From Haliea sp964022665 (GTDB lineage Bacteria > Pseudomonadota > Gammaproteobacteria > Pseudomonadales > Halieaceae), in assembly GCA_964022665.1 (NCBI GenBank), contig CAXIDF010000019.1, positions 1-64,000 of the forward strand: a stretch of DNA of 64,000 nucleotides, written 5' to 3'. The stretch's first letter is position 1, and every line of letters begins with the position of its first letter. Under the pieces are notes generated by a model, which saw nothing but the letters and a program-made list of their open reading frames with translations, searched no databases and was not told the DNA's origin. The position numbers and the translations under genes are program-made. Of the stretch, positions 31,635 to 39,442 are shown piece after piece.

Positions 31635-31864
31635 GACAGTTCCCGGGTACAACGGTAGCGCCGAAGAAAGCGCGGCCTCTGGGGACGTCTCCATGCAGGA
31701 TCTGCCGCGAGCGACGATTACGCTCAGCAGCATTGAGGGCTGGAGTGTCACGGAGGCAGCTCCCACGATAGCTGCCGCGGTTTCGGTCAGCGACTCGGTA
31801 CCGCGATGGATACTGTAATACGCACACATGTGAAAAGTGCGCCCGCAGTGGACACGAAGGATAA

Positions 31865-32173
31865 CAGCAGAGCAGCTACCTGAATCGCTTGAAGCAGATG
31901 GCCGACGCGATGCGCAGCGGCGTCAACGTCAGCAACCTTTTCAGTGCCACGGCCGGTAACAGCTCACTCAACAGCGATGATTATCTGGCAATCCGGGTCT
32001 ACATCGGCGCGCACCTGCCAGCGCTAGCGGATGGCGGATGGCGGATGGCGGATGGCGGCAACAGTACCACTGTGACGCGGAGCCCAGCGACCTGGAGCGA
32101 GCTGATCGAAGCGGGGTCAAATATGGGCTTACCGGTTCCCTATGAGCTGCTCTGGCGCCACAGCATACCGTGA
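31865..32173 (+). pseudogene. 3' end of a broken gene upstream of a strong terminator
   Basis: The frame is open from just after a TAA at 31862 and reads SYLNRLKQMADAMRSGVNV...YLAIRVYIGAHLPALADGG before a 7-bp tandem repeat that distorts it. There is no good start codon, only TTG 31889. An intrinsic terminator follows 40 bases after its stop, which argues that a transcribed gene once ended here. The family is not recognised. Confidence 0.4.
32031..32058. repeat. Four tandem copies of a 7-bp unit
   Basis: ATGGCGG is repeated four times without interruption. The unit length is not a multiple of three, so changes in copy number would shift the frame. It lies inside the open frame at 31865-32173. 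Confidence 0.85.
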
Positions 32174-32213
32174 CTGATAGGCAAGTGAGCCCATTCACAA
32201 ACTGTGTAAACAG

Positions 32214-32242
32214 GGTGGCTGTCGAGGGGCAGCCACCTTTTT
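32214..32242 (+). terminator. Strong intrinsic terminator
   Basis: GGTGGCTG (32214-32221) pairs perfectly with CAGCCACC (32230-32237) around an eight-base loop and is followed directly by five T residues. The T-run is only on the plus-strand side, so it ends plus-strand transcription from the decayed region and insulates the gene at 32351. Confidence 0.85.
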
Positions 32243-32350
32243 CTGAGAAATTCGCTCCGAGATGGCGGTAATCAGCCTTCGTTTGCGTTAGAGCCTGTGT
32301 AGCCGCCACCGAGCGCGCGGCAAAGCTCGACAAAACACCGGGGATTTCTC

Positions 32351-33016
32351 ATGAATAAAGATGTTCAATTGGCTGGCCGAAAAAGCTGCACTTCAGCGCA
32401 TCCAGGACTGTGGTTTTTGGCCGGTTTGCTCGGCCTTGTTGCCACCTGGACAGCGGCCGGCGAGCCTGCAGACGCGGCACGCCAGGGCATCACGGTGCAC
32501 GGCGACTGGACCATCACCGTTTCCGACAGCGCGGGCCGCGAGGTCTCGACCAGACATTTTCGCAATGCGCTGCTACCGTCGGGAGAATTTCTGCTCGTCC
32601 GCCTGCTCACCTTCGGTTCGGAGATCGACAACTCCCTGAGCAGCTGGCGCATCCTGGTGGGCACGTCAGGGACGGTCGACAGTGCGGAATGCAATGCCCA
32701 GACGGGTTTGCCGATCCCAGTGGACAATAGCTTCGATCTCGCCACACGCGCGTCACTGACGCTTAACGACGCACGCACCGCGTTCACGCTGGAGCGTGAC
32801 CTGAAGCTCCCTGCAACTTGCATCTCCGGCGCAAGCTACAGTATTTTTGAGGTTTGGTCCGCGGCACAATATAAAATGAACTCGCCCGGCCCCTTTCCAG
32901 ATCCGGCCTTCCTCCTTCCCAAAAAAGCGCCGTTCACGATGAAGACGCTCGACTCGGCCGTCGTTGTTCTGCCGGGCCAGGTCGTGTCCCTCAGCGTTAC
33001 ATTTTCTTTTAGTTGA
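32351..33016 (+). CDS. Exported protein of unknown function
   Basis: A 221-residue protein with a membrane/export segment (about residues 20-36, GLWFLAGLLGLVATWTAAG) after a basic N-terminus. The mature part looks beta-rich (ITVHGDWTITVSDSAGREVS; ASLTLNDARTAFTLERDLKL; VVVLPGQVVSLSVTFSF) and contains two cysteines. No family was recognised. It is ten bases upstream of a second exported protein on the same strand and probably forms a transcription unit with it. Confidence 0.75.
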   Translation: MNKDVQLAGRKSCTSAHPGLWFLAGLLGLVATWTAAGEPADAARQGITVHGDWTITVSDSAGREVSTRHFRNALLPSGEFLLVRLLTFGSEIDNSLSSWRILVGTSGTVDSAECNAQTGLPIPVDNSFDLATRASLTLNDARTAFTLERDLKLPATCISGASYSIFEVWSAAQYKMNSPGPFPDPAFLLPKKAPFTMKTLDSAVVVLPGQVVSLSVTFSFS

Positions 33017-33026
33017 GGCTGCGTCG

Positions 33027-34799
33027 ATGGTCCGCGCCGCCTGTCCGTTCCGTAACGCGCCTCGCTTAAAGCCGCTGGTGCTGGCGTCGCTGCTGATGGC
33101 TTTCGCCCACGCGCCCCTGGCTGCCGAGCCCGAGTATGTGCCGGATGTCGGCCCGGGTTCAGTAGCCGATCCGGCCCTGTCCGGCGACGCCAGGGTCATG
33201 GCCTGGGCAGATCGAAATGTGGCCACCCCTACACTATATCTGCGCAACCTCGAGACTGACACGCAAACCACCTTGTTGCTGAGAACCACCACCGGAGACG
33301 CCGATCTCGACTTTCCCAATGCGGTAAGCCCATCCCTCAGCGACGACGGAACCCGCATCGCCCTGGTTGTCGACCGCCCAGGCAGGGGCAGACGGCCCGA
33401 AGCCCTGCTGGTGGTCGACAATTCCGGCGCGCAGTTGGCCAGGGTTACGGCAAGCCTGGGGTCGGGAGAAATTGCAGACTTCCAGGACCGAGCCTTCATC
33501 AGCGGCGACGGCCGCTACGTGACTTTCTCTAGCGAGGGACGCCGCTTCGAAGCCACGGGCATCAGCGGCAGCGGCCTGCTCACGTTTGGCGATGACTTTA
33601 CAATCAAGACCCTGAGACTGGAGGTCGCGACCGGGGCGCTAACGCTCGCCGCGTTCGACGCCACGGGTGCGTTGCCAAACGATGACTCGTCAGCGCAGGG
33701 CATTTCGGATAACGGGCAGTTCGTATTGTTCTGCTCGAATGCGACCGACTTGCCCGCTGCCAACGGCAGACCGCAGGCATACCGCAGTGCCCCGGGTAAT
33801 GTCACGGTCATGCAGGTGAGCCAGGATACCTCGGGTGCCACCGTTTCCGGAATCTACTGCGGCGATGACCTTTTTGGAGATGAGAACCTCGGGATTTCCG
33901 ATAGCGGCCAGCGGGTGGTGTACACGGAAAATCGGGATACGGCCGCCGATGGCGAGGATCACACCTTTGTGTGGACCGAAGGTGCAGGTAGCCGTGAAAT
34001 CACAGGCCTGCAAAAGTACGCCTCCGTAGCCATCTCCGGCGATGGGCTCTGGCTGGCGCCGGAGGACGAACCTTTCAGCCGCCTGGACATCGACACTGGC
34101 GCAACGGAACCGGTGCCCTTCCGCATCCGCAACCCGCGCATCAGCGACAACGGCGCCGCCCTGATCTTCTTCAATGACGTGCTGCCCCGACCGGCCGGGC
34201 AAACCGGTCGCTGGTGGGTCCTGCGCTACGCAACCGCGCCGCCGACCCCGGATCCACCACCCCTGTCACTGCACATTCAAGAACGCATTACCATCGGCGA
34301 TGGCACGCTAACGCTGCCGGGAGTGCGGCTGGCGGTTAGTGAAACGATCAGCATTGGCGAGAGCATCGCGCCGCTGATGTCATCGCTGCCCACCAACGTC
34401 ATCGAGCTGGACATTAATCTCCCCTTGCTTCCGGGGGACGTGTTCAATGCATCCGCCACCGGCTTCAAACCGTTCTCCATAGTGCGCGCATGGCTACAGT
34501 CCACCCCGGTGCTGGTCGGGGAGGAGGAGGCCGACGAATTTGGCCGCGTGAGATTCGTGATAACGGTGCCGGAAAGCTTCCCGCCCGGACCGCATACGCT
34601 GGTGCTGCTGGGCGTTGCGCCCGATGGTAGTGAGCGTCGCCTCGAGGCGCCCATTACCGTGAGCGCACGGGGCGCAGGGGTCGAAGGGAGTATCGTGGCG
34701 ATTCCTGCAAGCCAACCCTGGTCTCTGCTGCTACTTGTCTTCGGCTTATTGGGGATCGCGGGTATGCACTGGCGGCAACTTTCGGCGAGGAAAATTTGA
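33027..34799 (+). CDS. Exported beta-propeller protein with C-terminal sorting-like helix
   Basis: A 590-residue protein from ATG 33027 (GAGG eight bases before). Signal peptide LKPLVLASLLMAFAHAPLAA; then repeats with the TolB/PD40 beta-propeller pattern (VSPSLSDDGTRIALV, RAFISGDGRYVTFSS, AQGISDNGQFVLFCS, GISDSGQRVVYTE, NPRISDNGAALIFF). A beta domain follows (430-560), then IPASQPWSLLLLVFGLLGI plus a basic end, like IPTL/PEP-CTERM surface-sorting tails. Function unknown; probably attached to or released from the cell surface. Confidence 0.78.
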   Translation: MVRAACPFRNAPRLKPLVLASLLMAFAHAPLAAEPEYVPDVGPGSVADPALSGDARVMAWADRNVATPTLYLRNLETDTQTTLLLRTTTGDADLDFPNAVSPSLSDDGTRIALVVDRPGRGRRPEALLVVDNSGAQLARVTASLGSGEIADFQDRAFISGDGRYVTFSSEGRRFEATGISGSGLLTFGDDFTIKTLRLEVATGALTLAAFDATGALPNDDSSAQGISDNGQFVLFCSNATDLPAANGRPQAYRSAPGNVTVMQVSQDTSGATVSGIYCGDDLFGDENLGISDSGQRVVYTENRDTAADGEDHTFVWTEGAGSREITGLQKYASVAISGDGLWLAPEDEPFSRLDIDTGATEPVPFRIRNPRISDNGAALIFFNDVLPRPAGQTGRWWVLRYATAPPTPDPPPLSLHIQERITIGDGTLTLPGVRLAVSETISIGESIAPLMSSLPTNVIELDINLPLLPGDVFNASATGFKPFSIVRAWLQSTPVLVGEEEADEFGRVRFVITVPESFPPGPHTLVLLGVAPDGSERRLEAPITVSARGAGVEGSIVAIPASQPWSLLLLVFGLLGIAGMHWRQLSARKI

Positions 34800-34822
34800 A
34801 CGCTTGACTACAGCACTACGCA

Positions 34823-35821
34823 CTACGCAACCGTCAGGTAGTGAACACTGAACAGCTCATCCGCATCCAGCCAGCTCTTTTCCAGCGCAAAACCGGCAGA
34901 CTCGCTCAACGCTGAAAAATGCTGCAGGCTATACTTGTAGGAGTTCTCGGTGTGCAGCGTCTCGCCCTGCCTGAAGTAGATACTGCCCCCGTTCACCGCA
35001 ACCGTCTGCGCCTCGTTGCTGACCAGGTGCATTTCAATGCGTTTGAGCTCGCTGTTGTAGAAGGCCCGATGTGAGAACGCAGCCTGCCTGAAATTGCCGT
35101 CAGCCTGCCGATTCAGCGCGTTGAGGATATTCAGGTTGAACTGGGCGGTGACACCACGGGAGTCGTTATAAGCGGCGTTCAGCAGGGCCGCTGACTTGTG
35201 CAGATCCACCCCGATCAGGATACCGCCGTCGCGACCCAGCCACCGGCGTAGGCCCGAAAGAAACGCCTGCGCCTGCGAGGGCTCCATGTTGCCAATGGTG
35301 GAACCCGGGTAAAACACAACGCGGCGCCCGACAGGCAATTGCACCTGCTCCTGCCACGGCGACCCAAAATCCGCGCACACCGCGTGGACCTTGAGCCAAG
35401 GGTATTCACCCCCGAGTTTTACCGCTGTCGCGTACAGAAAGTCACTGGAGATATCGACCGGCACATAGGCCGCCGGCCGCAGGGCCTTCAACAATAACCG
35501 AACCTTCTCGCTGTTACCGCTGCCGGGCTCAATCAGCACACAGCCGGCGCCACAGCAGGCGGCTATTTCAGTGGCATAATCATCAAGAATGCCCTTCTCG
35601 GTACGAGTCGGGTAGTACTCTGGCTGTTGTGTAATCTGTTCGAACAGCTCGGAGCCGTGGGCGTCATAAAAATACTTGGGGTCAACCCGCTTCTGCGGCA
35701 ACTGCAACCCGGCAAGGAGCTCGGCACGACTTTCGGTTTGCGCCGGATGCAGGTTCTCGAACACCACGTTGGCCGGAGCAGCGCTGCGGGTAGGTTGCGT
35801 ATCGTGTCGCTTGCAATCCAT
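34823..35821 (-). CDS. egtD: L-histidine N-alpha-methyltransferase of ergothioneine biosynthesis
   Basis: A 332-residue EgtD: PKYFYDAHGSELFEQIT and QPEYYPTRTEKGIL at the substrate side, LIEPGSGNSEKVRLLL as the S-adenosylmethionine loop, FYPGSTIGNMEP and LIGVDLHKS further on. It trimethylates histidine to hercynine. The open frame extends to 35947 but ATG 35821 starts two bases after the egtB stop and gives the normal length. It is the last gene of the minus-strand operon. Confidence 0.93.
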   Translation of the reverse strand: MDCKRHDTQPTRSAAPANVVFENLHPAQTESRAELLAGLQLPQKRVDPKYFYDAHGSELFEQITQQPEYYPTRTEKGILDDYATEIAACCGAGCVLIEPGSGNSEKVRLLLKALRPAAYVPVDISSDFLYATAVKLGGEYPWLKVHAVCADFGSPWQEQVQLPVGRRVVFYPGSTIGNMEPSQAQAFLSGLRRWLGRDGGILIGVDLHKSAALLNAAYNDSRGVTAQFNLNILNALNRQADGNFRQAAFSHRAFYNSELKRIEMHLVSNEAQTVAVNGGSIYFRQGETLHTENSYKYSLQHFSALSESAGFALEKSWLDADELFSVHYLTVA

Positions 35822-35823
35822 GA

Positions 35824-37095
35824 CTAAAGATCTCTCGCCAGACGCAATCCACTGAATTGCCAGCGGTCCTGCGGATAAAAGAAGTTTCTGTAGGTGGCGC
35901 GTACATGACCCCGCTGGCTGACACAGGACCCGCCCCTGAGCACCCACTGATTGGCCATGAACTTGCCGTTGTATTCACCAATGGCGCCGGCACCCGCTTT
36001 AAAGCCGGGATAAGGCCGGTAGGCGGACCCCGTCCATTGCCAGCAATCGGCAAATAGTTGCAGCAGCGGGTCGGCGCCACTCGCGGCAGTGGGATGCAAC
36101 CGCGATGGGTCGAATACGGATTCGGGACAGGCCTGTACACCCGCGGCGGCCTCCCACTCGAACTCGGTGGGCAGGCGTGCGCCCGCCCAACTGGCGTAGG
36201 CATCCGCCTCGTAGCCGCTCAAGTGGGTAACCGGCTCGTGAGGAACGCGCGGCTGCACGCCGTACAAGGTGAAATGCGCAGGTGCCGAACCCTCTTCAAG
36301 CCAGTACAGCGGCCGGCGCCAACCCTGCTCCTGCACCACGGCCCAGCCATCTGCCAGCCAGAACTCGGGGCGACGATAACCGCCGTCGTCGATAAATGCC
36401 TGGTACTCCTCGTTGGTCACCAGCCGGTTCGCCAGTGCATAAGGGTTCAGGTATACCCGGTGAGCAGGGCCTTCGTTGTCGAACGCAAAACGGGCGCCCG
36501 CTGATGCTTCCGCCTGCGCGCCAACCTCAACCAGGCCGCCGGCATATTCCAGCCACCGCAACGCTTGTTTATCGGAGGGTGCGGTCAATGGCAGCGAAGG
36601 TAGTGCCCTGTACGCCGGGGAGAGCGGGTTGGCAGACAATGAATACTTTAGGTCCGTGTAGAACAGCTCCTGGTGCTGCTGCTCATGCTCAATGCCGAGG
36701 CGGCTGCGCTGCAAAATTTCGGCACGCTGCGGGTGTGCGGTATCTTCGAGTAACCGCGCCATGGCATCGTCAACATGCGAACGGTAGGCCCTGACTTCCT
36801 TCAGGGTAGGGCGCGACAGCAACCCGCGCTGCGGTCGGGAAAACTGCTGCCCGACGCCGTTGTAATAGGAATTGAATAACACCGCGTACTGCGCATTGGG
36901 CGTTTCATAGCCGGGAAGAAACGGGATGAGCAGAAATGTTTCGAAGAACCAGGTCGTGTGGGCAAGATGCCATTTTGGCGGGCTGGTAAAAGCCTCGGCC
37001 TGCAAGCCATAGTCTTCGATGGCCAGTGGCTCGCACGCCGCCAGTGATTGTGCGCGCACCTGCCTGAAATGTTGGTACAACCCGTGCTCAGGCAT
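35824..37095 (-). CDS. egtB: Hercynine oxygenase, sulfoxide synthase of ergothioneine biosynthesis
   Basis: A 423-residue EgtB. The N-terminal DinB-like four-helix domain carries the iron ligands: WHLAHTTWFFETF (about residue 41) and the HxxxH-type GIEHEQQHQEL (about 134). The C-terminal FGE-sulfatase fold ends with WEWTGSAYRPYPG-like WQWTGSAYRPYPG, LRGGSC and RATYRNFFYPQDRWQFSGLRL. It joins a thiol (cysteine or gamma-glutamylcysteine) to hercynine with O2. ATG 37095 overlaps the PhzF stop by eight bases, and a longer frame to 37155 is less likely. Confidence 0.93.
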   Translation of the reverse strand: MPEHGLYQHFRQVRAQSLAACEPLAIEDYGLQAEAFTSPPKWHLAHTTWFFETFLLIPFLPGYETPNAQYAVLFNSYYNGVGQQFSRPQRGLLSRPTLKEVRAYRSHVDDAMARLLEDTAHPQRAEILQRSRLGIEHEQQHQELFYTDLKYSLSANPLSPAYRALPSLPLTAPSDKQALRWLEYAGGLVEVGAQAEASAGARFAFDNEGPAHRVYLNPYALANRLVTNEEYQAFIDDGGYRRPEFWLADGWAVVQEQGWRRPLYWLEEGSAPAHFTLYGVQPRVPHEPVTHLSGYEADAYASWAGARLPTEFEWEAAAGVQACPESVFDPSRLHPTAASGADPLLQLFADCWQWTGSAYRPYPGFKAGAGAIGEYNGKFMANQWVLRGGSCVSQRGHVRATYRNFFYPQDRWQFSGLRLARDL

Positions 37096-37897
37096 CGTTG
37101 GCGACCTCGCCGCTGGGAATACAATAACCTCCGACCTCGACATGGTCAGGCGCAAGCGTCGTCATGAGCAGGCCACCCTCGGGCGAACACTGCACTGCGC
37201 TCAGAGTGTTGAAACGATGAGACCAGTAATCCGCCAGCACCCTGACGGCCGAGCCGGTAGCCGCATCCTCGGGCACACCGTATTGAGGCGCGAAATAGCG
37301 CAGCGTAATGGTAGCGTTAGCGGACGCGGGTTGTGCCGCCGTGCAGATTACTGCCCGCTGTGACCACTGTGTCAGGCCACGCCCCGGCAGGGAAAGGTCC
37401 CTGAGGTCATAATCATCCGGCCATTGCAGCACCAGGTAACCGCGATCGCCACCACAGGTCGCTGCTGCCACCGGCTGCGGCTGCTGTGGAAAAACGGAAG
37501 CTGTCCACGCGGGTACCGTGGCCGCTCCTACGCACTCACGCCGGAATCTCAGCCAGGTAAGACCATCGCAGCGCCAGCAATGCACCCTGCTCTGGTGCAT
37601 GGAAAGTATCAGCAGGTCGCTATGCAGGCGCCGCAGCCAGAGGTGTGCTACCGCCAACAGGCCGTGGCCACAACACTCGATAGGATGCAGCTGCGGTGTG
37701 AAGCAGCGAACAAAAACCACAGGGCCTTCTGCAGCCTCTTCCGCCCAAGACTGGCAGACCGTGTACCTGGAAGCACTCGCAGGCGGAGTCGCGGGGGCGC
37801 GGTCAAGCGTCTGCACCAGGCAAATATTACCGCCAGCGGATTCCACAGAGAACCCGTCGGCGGCAGGAACGAAGGCGCGAATCGTTTGCTCTGCCAC
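37088..37897 (-). CDS. PhzF-family isomerase-like protein
   Basis: A 269-residue PhzF-fold protein. The two halves are marked by ECCGHGLLAVAHL (the conserved CGH) and PEDAATGSAVRVLADYW. The segment around the usual catalytic Glu (Q-xx-A-xE-xx-L-SET) reads CQSWAEEAAEGPVVF and keeps only part of the consensus, so activity may be altered. Members isomerise or epimerise amino-acid-like compounds (PhzF, DapF relatives). Position between an EctB-like aminotransferase and egtB suggests it acts on the same metabolite. Confidence 0.85.
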   Translation of the reverse strand: MAEQTIRAFVPAADGFSVESAGGNICLVQTLDRAPATPPASASRYTVCQSWAEEAAEGPVVFVRCFTPQLHPIECCGHGLLAVAHLWLRRLHSDLLILSMHQSRVHCWRCDGLTWLRFRRECVGAATVPAWTASVFPQQPQPVAAATCGGDRGYLVLQWPDDYDLRDLSLPGRGLTQWSQRAVICTAAQPASANATITLRYFAPQYGVPEDAATGSAVRVLADYWSHRFNTLSAVQCSPEGGLLMTTLAPDHVEVGGYCIPSGEVANDA

Positions 37898-37933
37898 GCT
37901 GTGCCGTTATCGGGTAGCCCGCCTCACGCCGCT

Positions 37934-39187
37934 TCAGGCGTGTTTGCGCGCCACCTCCCGAAACACATCAGCAAAAATGTCCAGACCCTCGCGAAGAATA
38001 TCGTCCTCAATGGTCAATGCCACGAAGAGTTTGTTGACATGACCATCCGCGCCGCAGGTCTCGGAGATCAGCATGCGCTCGAAAGCCGCAGCGGACACTT
38101 CAGCCGCAAACCCGTCGATGGGCGTCTCGATGCCCACTACCAGGCCGCGACCCTTGACCCTGCTGTTCAGCTGAGGAAACTCGTCGCGCAGCCCGCGCAG
38201 GGTGTCGAGCACAATCTCGGACTTGCGGTAAACCTCATTTGTGAGGTGGTCATCGGACCAGTACTGGTCGATGAGTTCCTTTGCTGCAACGAAGGCGAGC
38301 GAATTGCCGCGGAATGTGCCGGTGTGCTCACCCGGAGACCAGACATCGACCTCGGGGTTGATGAGCAGCACTGCCATGGGGTTGCCACCGCCAATGGACT
38401 TGGACAGACAGATAAGATCGGGCCTGATCCCCGCCTCTTCAAACGAAAAAAACTTGCCGGTACGGCCATTGCCAACCTGAATGTCGTCAACAATCAGCAG
38501 AATGCCATGCTTGCGGCACAGTTTTTCCAGACCCTGCAACCAGGCAGTGGAAGCCACATTGATACCGCCTTCGCCTTGCACCGTTTCTACAATCACCGCC
38601 GCCGGTGCTTCCAGGCCGGAGCCTTTGTCATCCAGATAGCGCTCAAAAATATACAGGGTGTCCATGTCGCCCAGGAAGCCGTCGAAGGGCATGAAATTCA
38701 CTGCCCCGCGCGCGCCGTAGGATTCATCGCGGTAGGCCTGGTTGCCGGTCACGGCCAGTGCACCCATGGTGTGGCCGTGGTAGCCATTGGTGAATGCAAC
38801 GATGAGGTTGCGTCCTGTGGCCTGCCGGGCAAGCTTCATGGCAGCCTCGGTACAGTTGGTGCCGGTCGGCCCGGTGAACTGGAGCTTGTACTCCATCTGC
38901 CGCGGCTCGAGAATCTTCTCGATGAAGGTTTCCAGAAAGGCCTTCTTGGCCACGGTGGCCTTGTCGAGGCCATGCGCAATACGCCGATCCTGCAAATACT
39001 GGATTTGCGCTTCAACAGCGCGCTCCGGGTTGTGTCCGTAATTCAGCGTCCCGGCGCCGGCAAAGAAATCGATGTAACGACGGCCGTCCTCATCAAACAG
39101 TTCCGAGCCAACAGCCTTGTCAAAAACCGTGGGAAATGAGCGGATGTAACCTCTAACCTCGGATTCGTACTCGTCAAAAACTTCCAC
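37934..39187 (-). CDS. EctB-like diaminobutyrate-2-oxoglutarate aminotransferase family protein
   Basis: A 417-residue class III PLP aminotransferase with near-family-perfect EctB segments: ESEVRGYIRSFPTVF, YIDFFAGAGTLNYGHNP, FTGPTGTNCTEAAMKLAR, ETVQGEGGINVAS and LSKSIGGGNPMA, whose Lys binds PLP. GTG 39187 after AGGAGA fits the family start; the frame opens at 39241. In ectoine synthesis EctB makes diaminobutyrate, but no ectA or ectC lies nearby. Instead the gene heads an operon with phzF-like, egtB and egtD genes, so the amine product may serve another pathway. Confidence 0.85.
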   Translation of the reverse strand: MEVFDEYESEVRGYIRSFPTVFDKAVGSELFDEDGRRYIDFFAGAGTLNYGHNPERAVEAQIQYLQDRRIAHGLDKATVAKKAFLETFIEKILEPRQMEYKLQFTGPTGTNCTEAAMKLARQATGRNLIVAFTNGYHGHTMGALAVTGNQAYRDESYGARGAVNFMPFDGFLGDMDTLYIFERYLDDKGSGLEAPAAVIVETVQGEGGINVASTAWLQGLEKLCRKHGILLIVDDIQVGNGRTGKFFSFEEAGIRPDLICLSKSIGGGNPMAVLLINPEVDVWSPGEHTGTFRGNSLAFVAAKELIDQYWSDDHLTNEVYRKSEIVLDTLRGLRDEFPQLNSRVKGRGLVVGIETPIDGFAAEVSAAAFERMLISETCGADGHVNKLFVALTIEDDILREGLDIFADVFREVARKHA

Positions 39188-39371
39188 GGGTAATTTCTCC
39201 TGTGCGGGTGCGGATTTAGGGGATGACAGATTATAGCGCAATCGCGCGCGTCATTCCTGTCGCCGCGGATCGTTCCCGTCAAACCACCTGCTAGGTGTCA
39301 CAAGCAAGGCCTGGCCAGCCGCCGACAGTCGCCAACACTTTCACAGCCCTGCTTGCCGAGGGAGTAGTTTC

Positions 39372-39411
39372 GGCATATTCTGTGCCGTTATAAATTGGCA
39401 CAATATGTGCC
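39372..39411. promoter_or_regulatory. Two operator-like palindromes upstream of the TonB receptor gene
   Basis: GGCACAATATGTGCC (39397-39411) is a perfect palindrome with GGCACA/TGTGCC arms. An imperfect copy, GGCATATTCTGTGCC, is at 39372-39386. The two are 25 bases apart and each is followed by a TATAAA-type element (GTTATAAA, GCTATAAAA). This arrangement suggests a dimeric repressor or activator covering the promoter. The protein is unknown. Confidence 0.6.
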
Positions 39412-39442
39412 GCTATAAAACTAGAACTCGGGGAACGCCACA

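Noticed and set aside
32031..32058. CRISPR array
   Set aside because: The repeat unit is 7 bp, contiguous and without spacers. No cas genes are in the window.
37424..39139. 571-residue open frame on the plus strand
   Set aside because: It lies antisense over the PhzF, intergenic and EctB-like genes, which have clear family motifs. High GC keeps the opposite strand open; its protein shows no family pattern.
37934..39187. Ectoine biosynthesis operon
   Set aside because: Only an EctB-like gene is present; ectA and ectC are not in the neighbourhood, so an ectoine call is not supported.
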